NCBI GenBank assembly: GCA_037447655.1 | Contig: JBBHKE010003430.1 | Location: 325,822 to 389,821, forward strand | DNA length: 64,000 bases | Direction: 5' to 3' | Source of the DNA: Zygnema cylindricum | Lineage: Eukaryota > Streptophyta > Zygnematophyceae > Zygnematales > Zygnemataceae | Shown: positions 20,090 to 30,745 of the stretch, piece by piece | Numbering within the stretch: the stretch's first letter is position 1 | Layout of the letters: each line of letters begins with the position of its first letter | Position numbers and translations under genes: made by a program | Notes under the pieces: generated by a model | What the model saw: only the letters and a program-made list of their open reading frames with translations | The model's database searches: none | Told to the model about the DNA's origin: nothing

Positions 20090-22633
20090 TATAACCTCCT
20101 GAGGACATGATTTAGTACGAGATCGGGTCAAAATGTGCACTCGCAAAAAAAAAAAGGAAAAAAATAATAGGAAGTTTATGTCCTTAATATGTGCTTTATG
20201 CGTGTTTCTCTATTAGCAATTGTACTTTATTTTGTACTTTCATATTCTTTCAAACTTTTCTTGACGATATTATATCTTGTTTATTGGTAACTATTAATGT
20301 TGGTATATAGAACTAGAGTTGACAAATTTCGATTTTCATTATTGAGGGGGCAACGATCTTTATCAATATAGCCGTTCGATCTTGTTAGTAACCCTAGTTA
20401 TTTCTTACAGATTTCAAACCACTTGACATTGTGTCTAACTTAAACTCAAGGTACCCAAATGACCATTTTAATGTCAAAGCTTTGAGCAGTAAAGCTAAAG
20501 CACCAAAAAAACTCCAGAAAGGCCTAAAAAACAGTAAACCATTTTGGATGAAGTTGTGGGTCGACCATTCGAGTCGCTCGAAGAGGACTTACGTAACCAC
20601 GCACAGATGCACCGAATTTCAAGTAAAGACACTTCAAGTAAACACAAAGTAGCCCACGAACAAATCACGAAGGTACAGATTTTAGAAGGTGATATGGACA
20701 CAACTGTCCACATTTAGACGGAATAGGTAAGTGTTTCGACTTTGTGGTCACGTTATAATCAAACACAAGCTATAGTGAGCATCCAAAAGAAATTACAAAT
20801 AAAATATCAAACACCTGAAACTCATGCCAACTATAACAAAGTGGTTTTTCTTCATGTGATGGAAAACACAACTTGTGAATGTACTTTGTGTGAGTTTTGA
20901 AGATTGCACCTTTGTGTGTGTAACTTGCGCATCTTAATTCGTGAAGCCTCTCGCTTGAGAATTAGTACTCTACACAATGTTTATCCAATAATTGTAAGTC
21001 TAATTGTTATCTCATGACGTGATGACGATTGTGCATGTGCAACCAAATAGCAACAACTTAATTGTATGTGTAGCATACGAGTCATAACATATCATGCCAG
21101 TCACTGTGATGGTTTGTCACAAATTGTTACTAGGTTTGTCACAAATTGTTACTAAACCGCCCAGTGACACAAGGAGAATATCGTGTCACATCTCCATAAA
21201 CCGCACATCGCAACGGGTATCGGGTAATATCTTATATTGCTTCAGGTCGTAGATCACGGTGATATGGGGTATCGGATGAAATCATACTTACCGATAAAGA
21301 AACCATAATATCCCTACCAAAAAGCCAAAAATGAACAAAAAATCTTATAAGACCCCAAAAGAAGGAAGTTAGGGACAAACTTAAGTGATTAGAAGCACGA
21401 TTTCTTGAAGGAGGCATGTAAAAAATACAGCTTTCAATGTGGTTTAATTTTTAGCTGCTTCAAATAACGAAAGCAAAATTGTCATTATCGGACACAATAA
21501 CGTGTTAAAACAAATAATTTTAATGGAGTATTGAATGGATATCAAACTTTGTAGAATCGGTTATATACAATTCCACATGCAACACAAATAACACTAAGAT
21601 CAAAGGAATTTATGGCTCGTTCAAAAAGACATAATTTTGTACTTTACTAGTTTGCAAATAATATTTCTAAACGAAGGTATGGAAACTCGAGACTTCTATG
21701 AAACACTTCAATTATTCTACCATTGGAGTATAGCCTTCTTTCTTTATTGTGTTATCCACACTTTTAGGAATTTGTCTTGAAAATCACAATTTAAAACCAA
21801 TTTTTGAAGGAGAGCTAATTAATGATGTGTTTGGAGTATAATATATATTTTGAGCAATTTAAATTTAAAAGTAATCTGGTCATTGTTGTTCCCCGAATTC
21901 GGGAAAGGTGGTGCTAGATCTACGGGAATATTAGCCTTTAACGACGAGTTGGGCAGTTTGCATTTTAGTTCTACGTTTTATAAATAGTAAGCACTAAACG
22001 ATTCCTACGAAATCCTGAAGTATTTCGTGCATGTACATTCTTTCGTTTGTACAATTTTTTCTTTTTCACTTTATTTGAAGTTGGTACGCTCTATTGCTTT
22101 GGTGCGATGTGGGCACTTTATTAGGTTATCCTTCCCCAAAACTGATTTTAAAACTTTTCCTTGATAAAAACCATCAATTTGACAGCCATAACCTCGCCTT
22201 TTCATCCTGTTTCCTTGTGTGTCTTTTTTGTTTTTTTGTCCCTTCTTTAAGTATGGTATCTTTTTTTACACCTTATAATATCCTCCGCTACCCATTTTAT
22301 TGCGTATGGGTACCAATCACATATGTCTAGCGATCGAGACCGCTTTATGAGAGTTGATGATGAATTTAAAATACTTGGGAGAAATATACAATATTTAGTT
22401 GTTATATACTTGTTGATATTTTTATAAGAATATCTCTTTGGGTTTTCTTATGGAGCCTAAATCTGAATTACAAAATACTAACATTGTCTATAAACAAAAT
22501 CAAAAATTATGTATGCTGCTACAAAACTTTCATTTGATTATTTATAGAGGACAAAGAAATAAAACAACAACCTCAAAATCACATAACTAACACATAACAA
22601 AATTATGTTCTAACAAATATTTACACCGATAAT
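20090..22633. other. No gene seen
   Basis: About 2.5 kb of AT-rich sequence without a recognisable protein. The only structure noted is a direct tandem repeat of about 21 bp (TTTGTCACAAATTGTTACTA) at about 21113-21155. Reading frames of up to 78 codons lack motifs and sensible composition. Confidence 0.55.
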
Positions 22634-23306
22634 TGTTGAAAATAACTAAAAAGGATTAAATACAAACATAGATACATAAAACGAGTTAAATACAGTACGG
22701 ATATGATTCTGCACGAAACAAATGAATCAGATATTTGTTTCGGCGGTTGAGATCAAATACTAAATTCTATCCAATGGCGCACATCATAGCCGAGATCGCG
22801 GAATGGTCATTTTGGCATTTTGTGACGTGGCATGACTTGGCGCTAAAGGAGAGATAACATTCAATCACGGGAATTGCGAGGAACGTACGGCCGAGTGAAA
22901 AGTGGACACGCATCCGCTTAATGGCCTTGTCGTACAAAGGTCGTACAAAAAGTACATCGGCAGTAGTACTTTCTTGTACTTTACAGTGTTCCGATTAGTT
23001 TGTACAGTCACTAGATAGGGGTTGTGAGAGGGAGTTAGGACTTAGAAAAATCTGGTCAATGGTCTTCTCTCTCTTTGAGAGTTTGTATATATTGGCAACT
23101 TTGCCACCTTATAACTAATCGCCTGGTTGGGCGTTTTCAAAGATTCTTTTTCGTACATACTTAAGAGAGTCCAGGATGCTCAAGAATGCAATCAGATTGT
23201 CAACTTGTTTGCTTGGGCAGCATTGGTTGCCATTGAAAGTGGGTTAGTTAAAAACTATATAGAGGCTTCTTGAATTATGTAGTCCAATGGAGGACACAGA
23301 ATTGCA
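22634..23306 (+). mobile_element. 5' LTR of copia element E
   Basis: 673 bp, from TGTTGAAAATAACTAAAAAGG to ACAGAATTGCA. The gag start codon is at 23287, inside the LTR. Compared with the 3' LTR (29371-30386) it lacks about 340 bp between AAGGATTAAATA and CAAACATAGATAC. The missing block includes the TTTTCTAGGTCTAAA motif, the GAGCCATGGCT motif, the tRNA-like unit and the TATAGGGTTT box. Confidence 0.88.
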
Positions 23307-24362
23307 GGTTATGGGCCCACCCTCTAAGGTGCCCATCTTCAATGGATCAGGGTTTATCTATTGGGAAGCTATGATGACAAGGGCTTTGTGTGAAAAACGA
23401 TACTGGGGTATTGTTAGTGGACAAGTGAAACGTCCACCTCAAGGAACCCCACCAGGGTTTGGTGGAAAAAGATTTTATGTAGCAACATCTGCTGCAATAG
23501 AGGAGGCAGATGAAAGGGACAACAGTGTGTCCGAAAAGGGGAAAGAAAATGAGACACCTCTTAACCCTATTGCTCCTATTCCCACGACACCCGAAGCGGC
23601 GATCGTGAAGACTGTGGAGACCGACACTCAAATATGGGAAGACACCAACTTGGCTGCCAAAAACTTCATTCTGAGACACCTCACTCAAGCTTTGGCAACT
23701 CCTCATCTTCACGTTTACAAGGCCGAGGAGTTGTGGTTGAGTTTGATAGAGATCTATAGAGCTGGTACGATTCAAGAGCTCCAGTTGGCGGAGCAAACGT
23801 TGGGAAATTATACATACAGAGGGGGAAAGACGTTAGACTACTGTAATGATCTTTCTTGTTTGTATATGGAGATGGAGAGTGTCGGATGGACAGGTACAAT
23901 GAAAATGAAAGTTAACACTCTCTTCATGAAGTTACGCGACGAGTATGAGAACATAGTGTACCGAGTACAGAAAATGTCTAATAGTTCATGGAAGTGGAAT
24001 AAAGTGGTCCGCAAGATACTTGTGCAGGAGAACACGATTGAGATCAAAAGAGGAGAAAAGAGCGTTCAAGCACTAGCCATCGGAGGGGACAGGTGGAGAT
24101 AAGACCCAAAAAAGCCATACAAAAGAGAAATAGTATAGGCTGGAGGACTAAGGCCCCCAAAAGGCCTTTGTCATTTTTGCAAAAAATCGGGACACTTTAT
24201 CGTGGATTGTGTCAAGCTGTCGAAGCTGAGGATCCAAGAGAATCGTGGAGCGGGTTCTTCCGTGTGGAAAAAAAAGGCACTTGTGGTCACAAAAGTGACA
24301 GGAGAAACCGAGGACGAGTCCTGTGAGGAGGATAGGGAGCTTCTTCTTGACGAGAGTCTCGA
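23287..24362 (+). pseudogene. Element E: gag region
   Basis: Gag starts at 23287 (M-E-D-T-E-L-Q-V-M-G-P). It is open for 271 codons and is the best preserved gag N-terminal part in the window. It has the family pattern P-I-F-N-G-S-G-F-I-Y-W, R-H-L-T-Q-A-L-A-T-P-H-L and the N-T-I-E-I-K-R-G-E-K segment. A frameshift at about 24095 follows. The zinc knuckle C-H-F-C-K-K-S-G-H-F-I-V-D-C (about 24168-24209) reads in another frame. The protein would form the element's particle. Confidence 0.88.
23307..23321 (+). other. Primer-binding site of element E
   Basis: GGTTATGGGCCCACC, a perfect 15-base complement of the anticodon arm of plant-type initiator tRNA-Met. It is read in gag as V-M-G-P. Confidence 0.82.
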
Positions 24363-25640
24363 GGAGAAGGAGATCCCTCGAAGACAGAAATGTGCCCTTA
24401 GAACAATTCGGGAAGCTCCACATGAACGATGGATCATCAACTCAAGTGCATCCATGCATATGTGTCGTGAGAAGGACCTCTTCACTAAGCTAAGGAAAAT
24501 CCCTACTGTATAAATAGAGTATGGGGATGGGAGAGTGGTTACGACAGATCTAGTGGGATCAGTAGATTTGAAAGTCTAAGTGGAGGGTAAGACTTCTATA
24601 CTCACTTTCTCAGATGTGCTTTATATTCCTCGACTGAGTAAAAATCTTGTCTCTACATCTGTGTTAGATGAAAAAGAGTTTGATACCTTCACTAGTAAGG
24701 GAGTCTTTACAGCTAAGTATGGAGATGAAGTTTACTTCACTCCAGATAAGGGTAGCCAAGGAATGTTTAGGCTTAACCTGAGTAATGAAAAGAAGAATGC
24801 TTATTATGTTGGTGTCCCAAAGTTGATGATTTGGCATAAGCGGTTGGGGCATGTGCACTTTGATAGGTTGAGGGAAATGAACAAGCTTGGTGTAGTAGAA
24901 GGCATTCAGTTTAGTGATAATGAAATGGTTGATGATTGTAGTGGTTGTGCACAAGGTAAGGCTCACAGACTTCCTTTCCCTAAAGCCGCCACATATAGAG
25001 GGGAAAAGGTACTATATTTAATCCACACAGATATCTGGGGACCAGCAAGGGTACCCTCAGTTGGAGGGAAAAGGTATATGTTGACAATTATTGATGACTG
25101 GTCTTGGTACTCTAGAGTTTACTTTCTAAAAACAAAGTTTGAAACACCAACTTACTTCAAAGAAATATAAAGCTTGGAGTGAGAAGTTGCATGGAACCCC
25201 CATTAAGAGAATAAGGAGTGATAATGGGGGAGAATATACTTCTAACCAGTTTGAGGAATACTTGAGAGATGAGGGAGTTCAGCACCAGAAAACTGTACCA
25301 CATAATCCATAACAAAATTAGGTAGATGAGGGGTTAAACTGAACACTATGAGATAGTGTATGCAGTATGTTGGCTGACAAGAAAGTAGGAAAGAGATTTT
25401 GGGCAGTAGCCATGAATTGTGCCAACTACATTAAGAATAGAGTCCTTACCTCAGCAGTCAAAGGTATGACACCTTATGAGAGATGGGTTGGAAGGAAACC
25501 GGATATCTCTCACCTTAAATTATTTGGTAGCCAAGTTTACAGTCTAGATACGGATAAGAAAAACTGGAAACTTGATGCTAAGGGAAAACCTGGATATTTT
25601 GTGGGATATGATGAGGATGTTAATTGATATAGAGTTTATG
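24363..25640 (+). pseudogene. Element E: protease and integrase region
   Basis: The protease active site is changed to I-N-S-S-A-S (about 24433-24450) in place of D-S-G-A-S, so the catalytic Asp itself is lost. Stops follow at 24511 and 24577. Pre-integrase and integrase (24580-25170) have W-H-K-R-L-G-H, C-S-G-C-A-Q-G-K and H-T-D-I-W-G-P. After a frameshift near 25165, S-D-N-G-G-E-Y (about 25217) and the C-terminal part (25367-25627) continue in other frames. The region near 25310-25360 has been scrambled. Confidence 0.87.
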
Positions 25641-26613
25641 ACTAAGCAAAGCAAGATATCATTCTGGTCAAACACCTAGTTGTCATGGATGAAGGAAAGT
25701 CAATTGACCCTTTCAAATACACTAAGAAGATAAGAATTAGGTTTGAGTTCGTAAGTGAGGAGAACTTGGTTTTTCCCGAAAAAGACATGAGTAAGACCGT
25801 GATTATAGATTCAAGGGAGATCAAAGATACAAGAGAGCTACCAGATACCTCACATATTCCTATAGACTTTGAGGAGACAGAAGAGGAGGAACCGGAATCA
25901 TCTTCCATGGATAGGGGAGGGAATGAAACGGTAAGGAGAAACCCAAGACTTCCGTCTGTTCCAGCGTTGGAGTTTGAACGGGGAGAAGGAGCAAAAAAAG
26001 GATACAAAATAAACAAGCTGCTCACAAGGTAACTCAGCTATCTCATCTGATGAGCCTCAGTCATACTTGGAGGCAGTAAACAACCCAGGAAAGGATAGAT
26101 GGATTAGAGCCATAAATGATGAGATGGCTTCGATCATGGAAGCAAATACTTGGGAGCTAACGGATTATCCTCCTGACATAAAACCTATTGGCTCTAAATG
26201 GGTATTTAAGCTAAAACTGAACCTAAATAATAGCATTAAAAGATATAAAGCTTGGTTGGTAGCAAAGGGGTTCACCCAAAAAGAGGGGATTGACTATGAG
26301 GAGACATTTGCTCCAGTTGTTTGTTTCCCATCAGTAAGGATTCTCCTCAGTCTAGCAGCAGCGGAAGACATGGAAATCCATCATATGGATATTAAGACCA
26401 CCTTCCTCAATGGTGAGTTAGAGGAAGAAATCTTCATGCGGCAACCAGAGGGGTTTGTGGAGGTTGGGGAAACGAGCAAAGTCTATAGACTCATAAAGTC
26501 TTTATATGGACTTAAGCAGGCTCCCCGATAGTGGAATAAAAAACTAGATGAGTTTCTCACTTGTTTGAGATACATCTAGATCAGCTCAAACCATTCTATC
26601 TATATGTCTGAAG
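25641..26613 (+). pseudogene. Element E: linker and reverse transcriptase fragment
   Basis: The acidic linker (25685-26032) and the first half of RT (26067-26531) are open in two frames. W-V-F-K-L-K-L-N, H-M-D-I-K-T-T-F-L-N-G-E-L and L-Y-G-L-K-Q-A-P-R are clear. Stops occur at 26529 and 26577. RT breaks off at about 26613, just before where the catalytic Y-x-D-D box should be. The following 2.3 kb are foreign, and the element resumes in RNase H at 28899. Confidence 0.87.
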
Positions 26614-27651
26614 ATGCAGAAATGGAGTGGGGAAAGAGGTGACAGGAAAAAGAGTCAATTTTTGTCACTTTTACAAGCGACAGATTGGTGAGTGATGAAG
26701 AGGTGCAAGAGGAAGAGGTTATTGAAGTAAGAGTATTAGGAGGAAGTGAAAGGGATTTGGAAGTTGAAACTGAAAATAATTTGCAGGAGGAGATTAATAC
26801 GGAAGAAGAAGCAGAGAGGAAAAGTGTTCATAAAATTGGAGTACGTGAAAGAGTTTATAATACGGAAGAAGAAAAAAAAATTGCGAAAATGGGAAAAACA
26901 TCAAAATTCAGTAAGAAAACGAAGAAAGGAAGTAGAATTCAAAGGATGAATCGTAGAAGGAAACGTATTCCGAAAGTGATCAAAAGAAGACGGCGTAAAA
27001 AGTAACTTTATGGGAGTGACTACCATTAACATTCGGTAATATTCGTGGAATTTTGAATTTTTGTTTTTGTTTGTTCTAAAATTGATTGAAAAATAGAGTT
27101 TTATTTTAAAGACTTAGAAAGAGGCAGTGGAAGCAATGGTGTGTCTAGGAAGGACAAATTTTGGAAGAGATGGCCGCAGGGAGCTGGAGCAGTGGAGACG
27201 TTGAACACATCTTACTGCGCTGCTATGTTGCTATGCGGTGTTGCCATGCTGCTTTGTTGCTATGCGGCATTGCTATGCTGCTATATTGCTATCCGACATT
27301 GCTATGCTCCTATATTGCCCTTATCTGACATCGCAATTATAGCAGCCACTATACTTTTATTTTATTCGGTGCACGAAACTAAATTTTCGGGAGAGTGTTC
27401 GTTTTTGGAAAATGAGTTTCGTGCGTACGCGACGTTTCGTGCGTACACAATGTTCCGTTAGTACAGTACACAGTTTATATTTTGTATGCAATCTGGATTT
27501 ACAATGGAGGTTTGAAAAGATTTGGGAATTGGGGCAGTAATGATACTAACTGTGTTGGGATGTACGGAATTATTTGAGTAACGGTTGAACAAAACTGAAG
27601 AAGGGAGGAATGTGGACTCAGTGGTTGAGAGAGTCTAAAGGTTTCGGGGAG
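26614..27651 (+). mobile_element. Foreign block before a second-family LTR
   Basis: This stretch has no copia motif. It contains an acidic-then-basic reading frame (26685-27005) and a GCTATG-rich array (about 27218-27320: CTATGCTGCTATATTGCTAT-like units). It ends in TTTCGGGGAG immediately before an LTR start at 27652. That ending looks like a polypurine tract, so the block may be the 3' internal end of a second-family element whose rest is missing. Confidence 0.5.
26685..27005 (+). CDS. Hypothetical acidic/basic protein within the foreign block
   Basis: A 106-codon frame of strongly uneven composition. The first 50 residues are Glu-rich and acidic. The last 40 are Lys/Arg-rich and end R-R-R-R-K-K, which would suit nucleic-acid binding or a nuclear localisation signal. 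No known family is recognised. It lies just upstream of a likely polypurine tract and LTR, the place of the 3' end of an LTR element's internal part. It may equally be chance in purine-rich DNA, since this strand is unusually rich in GAA/AAG. Confidence 0.3.
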   Translation: MVSDEEVQEEEVIEVRVLGGSERDLEVETENNLQEEINTEEEAERKSVHKIGVRERVYNTEEEKKIAKMGKTSKFSKKTKKGSRIQRMNRRRKRIPKVIKRRRRKK

Positions 27652-28898
27652 TGTTGGTTTTTGGAAACCTTTAGTCCTCTCTATATCACATTGATATGCT
27701 GCCATGCTGCGCTGGTTACACCGCAGCCATAGCAACGTGTATGAAAAAGATTCTACTGCCATGCTGCGCTGCTCACATCGCAGTCATAGCAGCTTGTGTA
27801 CTAGGTACCAAGTGTATTGGAACGTACAAAATTGGACTTCAAGTGACGAGAAGAAACATAGACGAAAAGTACAGTTTGCGTAAAGGGAAATGGACGGCGG
27901 TACACTTAGATACACGTGTCACTCCGGGAGGAAGTCAAGATTGGTTGTTCCCGGTGGAAAAGTACAGTTTCATTTTGGGGACCGGATTTACACGTGGAGG
28001 TTCATCTTCGGTGATGAAAGAATACGTGGAAGGCGGACGGAGTCCGCCGTCATTTTTGGAAGAGAAATATCGACTGTGCTGTCATTGTATGTCGGTCGTA
28101 CAAAACATAAAATGCGGGTCAACATGTGATGGATTGGACTCCACCAGAGCTACGGACAGCAGCGCCGTCAGTTTGGTCAATTTGGTGAGGGACGCAAAAT
28201 CGCGTCCATCACATATTATTTATCAAGGACGGTCTAGATTCATTTGACAAAATTCGTAAGGTTTGTAAATAGTTACAACAATGTTTTTGGTCCTAGTTGC
28301 ATTAATTATTAGTGTAGATTTATTCATTCTGACATATCTCGAAGTATTCGGATATACTCACATTAATACAGGTAATTGATTGATTACGTACGGCTGGTAT
28401 GCCTCCGTACATAGAGTAGTAAGCTCTAGTGTATATTTGTAGGACTTAGTCATTTTTCAGGTTTAGGAACCTTTTGGACAGAAACTGTTTTTGCTCCTTT
28501 TTGGGAATTTCATCTGAGAATTTCTCTTAGTTGTATTGGCATAATTATCTGAAATTGTTCATGTGTGTTCCTCCTTCTATTGGAAATATTGTGGCAAATT
28601 TGCAGACCTATTGTATGTCTGATTTGCTTGGGGCTTCATTGTGAAGTTGGTAATATTTATCAAAGTTCTAGCAGGTTGTTTTTCTGCAACTTTGACTAGG
28701 TGTTGTGATTATTCAGTTAGGTATTGTTATATGAAAATTGGTGGGAATACTTATTGGCCTAGGAACTATCTGGTTGAGTAGTTTCAGCTTGGTCTGGTTA
28801 TTCTGTAGAATTCTGAGTGGAATCAAAGAAGGATGTTTTGGGGTAGTTTGTGGGACTTCCGAGGGTACATTCATGGCTGAAAATGGCTATGAACAACA
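27652..28898 (+). mobile_element. LTR of the second copia family (long copy)
   Basis: It runs from TGTTGGTTTTTGG to TATGAACAACA and is alike to the solo LTR 7821-8823, but about 240 bp longer, partly from a duplicated CATGCTGCGCTG...CATAGCA segment (27700-27800). The last part holds ATGGCTGAAAATGG, the LTR-borne gag start. No 5-bp duplication flanks it (GGGAG against GCTAG). It is therefore either the 3' LTR of the block at 26614-27651 or a recombined copy. Confidence 0.8.
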
Positions 28899-29357
28899 GC
28901 TAGTTATGGGGATGCACCTATGAGAAGATGCACTTCTGGGTATGTGTCGTATGTGGTAGCAGGTGCTTGTTGTTGGAGCAGCATGAAACAAAAGGTGGTT
29001 GCTCAGTCTACTATGGAGGCTGGGTATATGGCCTCTAATTCTGCTCTGAAAGAATTTATGTGGGTCTAGTCATTACTGCAAGAACTGGGGTATATGAAGG
29101 TGGGAGTGCATGAATTCTTTTGTGATAATCAAGTTGCAATTGCAATTGCAGCCAATCGAAAACAGCATTTCAAAGCTAAACATATGGACATAAGATTGAG
29201 CTACGTAAGAGAAAAAGTTGAAATTTATATTTTGAATCTTATGTATAGACCTGATGAAGAAATGGTGGCTGACATGATGACCAAACCTGTGCCCTCTCCC
29301 AAATTAAAATATTGTAGGGAAAACTGCGGGTTGAAAGAAAAATTAAAACTAGACTAG
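28899..29357 (+). pseudogene. Element E: RNase H region
   Basis: RNase H resumes directly after the foreign LTR at S-Y-G-D-A-P-M-R-R-C-T-S-G-Y. Q-S-T-M-E-A and D-N-Q-V-A-I-A-I are visible, with stops near 28919 and 29069. It ends K-L-K-L-D at a stop (about 29357) just before the polypurine tract AATAAGGGGAG (29360-29370). About 700 bp of RT and connection expected before it are missing. Confidence 0.85.
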
Positions 29358-29370
29358 ATAATAAGGGGAG

Positions 29371-30386
29371 TGTTGAAAATACATAAAAAGGATTTAATAT
29401 AATTATTTTCTAGGTCTAAATAGATGAATAGAAAAGAGAGCGAAAACAAACAGCTTCCACCTATCTCTCTCCATCCCCGATACTTGTTGTAGTCACTGAA
29501 GGAGAGAGAGAGAGAGAGTAGTGGAGCCATGGCTGCCTCAGCTCCACCTGTGCAGTACAAGAGTGACCTAAGTCACTCTCAACAAAAGGTTGAGTTCGGT
29601 AGGACTCGAACCTCCGACCTGTAGAGCATGGCGTAGCCTTTCGCTCTAACCAGTCTGTCGTAGAAGTTCGCCAGAGTATATAGGGTTTGATAAATATTTA
29701 AACAGTGTTACGGTAGCTATTCTGATTAACGGAAAAACAAACATAGATACATAAAACGAGTTAAATACAGTACGGATATGATTCCACACAAAACAAATGA
29801 ATCAGACATTCGTTTCAACGGTTGAGATCACATTCTAAATTCTATGCAACGGCGCACATCATCCCCGAAATCCTGGAATGGTCACTTTGGCATTTTGTGA
29901 CGTGGCATGACATGGCGCTATGTGGAGAGATAACATTCGGTTGCGGGAATTCCGAGGAACGTACGGACGAGTGAAAATTGGACACGCGTTTGCTTAATGG
30001 CCTTATCGTACAAAGGTCGTACAAAAAGTACATCGACAGTAGTAGTTTCTTATACTGTACACTCCTCTTCTGATTGGTTCGTACAGTAACTAGAGAGGGG
30101 TTGTGAAAGGGAGCTAGGACTTAAAAAAATCTGGTAGATAGTCTTCTCTCTCTTTCAGAGTTTGTATATATTGGCATCTTTGCCACCCTATAACTAATCG
30201 CCTGGTTGGGCCTTTTCAAAGATTCTTTTTCGTACGGACTTAGGAGATCCAGGCTGCACAGGGGTTAAATCATATTGTCAACTTGTTTGCTTAGGCAACA
30301 GTGGTTGCCATTGAAAGTGGGTTAGTTAAAAACTATCTAGAGGCTTCATGAATTTTGTAGTCCAATGGAGGACATGGGATTGAAAC
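29371..30386 (+). mobile_element. 3' LTR of copia element E
   Basis: It starts TGTTGAAAATACATAAAAAGG, after the polypurine tract. The right end is uncertain: homology to the 5' LTR stops around ATTG at 30379-30382, while an ATAAT matching the bases left of the 5' LTR occurs at 30399-30403. Inside are GAGCCATGGCTGCC (about 29524), the tRNA-like unit (29591-29672) and the box TATAGGGTTT (29679-29688), all missing from the 5' LTR. Confidence 0.85.
29591..29672 (-). other. tRNA-like unit in 3' LTR of E, antisense to the element
   Basis: On the minus strand it has GACTGGTTAGAGCG (D-arm/A-box-like), a middle part and a perfect B box GGTTCGAGTCC with a mostly paired T stem. No matching 5' acceptor half is seen. 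This is the most tRNA-like of the units. A tRNA scan would show whether any copy is called. Confidence 0.55.
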
Positions 30387-30398
30387 AATCAGATCACA

Positions 30399-30745
30399 AT
30401 AATAGAGAAAAGTAATTGGTATCTAGTCACCCCTCGTCAACAGTTGTTGGCGGCAGCTATCAGCCGTCCGATCACCAAATTCTGCACAGTGGATGTGCTC
30501 TCAAGAATCATGTGGTCCTTACCAAATGTATGTCAGTGCACGGAGGACATACTCAAGCATTCCTCGCAGCAGACGACGCATGTCCCTAGTGTGACTGAAC
30601 CATGAACTCCCAATTTCAGTGTCACACTAATTTTAGCAAATACTCAACCGGACTTACTCAAAAATAAACTAGAACCTGAATAGCTCTCTCTCTCACTCTC
30701 TCACAACCCAAAAAAAGAGAGAACTAAAGCTTTCCAAAAACAACA
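30399..30745 (-). mobile_element. D-type LTR fragment
   Basis: On the minus strand it starts TGTTGTTTTTGGAAAGC at 30745 and shares the CACTGAACCATGAACTCCC and AACCGGACTTACTC-like stretches with the LTR at 16785-17699. It ends near the outer end of element E and abuts element G. Confidence 0.65.

Noticed and set aside
22094-22330. A hydrophobic 78-codon protein
   Set aside because: It is made of T-rich sequence; hydrophobicity follows from base composition. No promoter, splice signal or repeat of the frame is seen.
27218-27320. CRISPR-like array or satellite
   Set aside because: The GCTATG-rich units are irregular, lack constant spacing and sit in a retroelement-rich eukaryotic locus.
29591-29672. 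A functional tRNA gene
   Set aside because: The B box is perfect and the D-arm is plausible, but the 5' and 3' ends do not form an acceptor stem and no normal anticodon arm can be drawn. It also lies inside an LTR and recurs in others.
30399-30403. ATAAT as target duplication of element E
   Set aside because: It matches the bases before 22634, but homology between the two LTRs ends about 16 bp earlier, and five AT-rich bases can match by chance.
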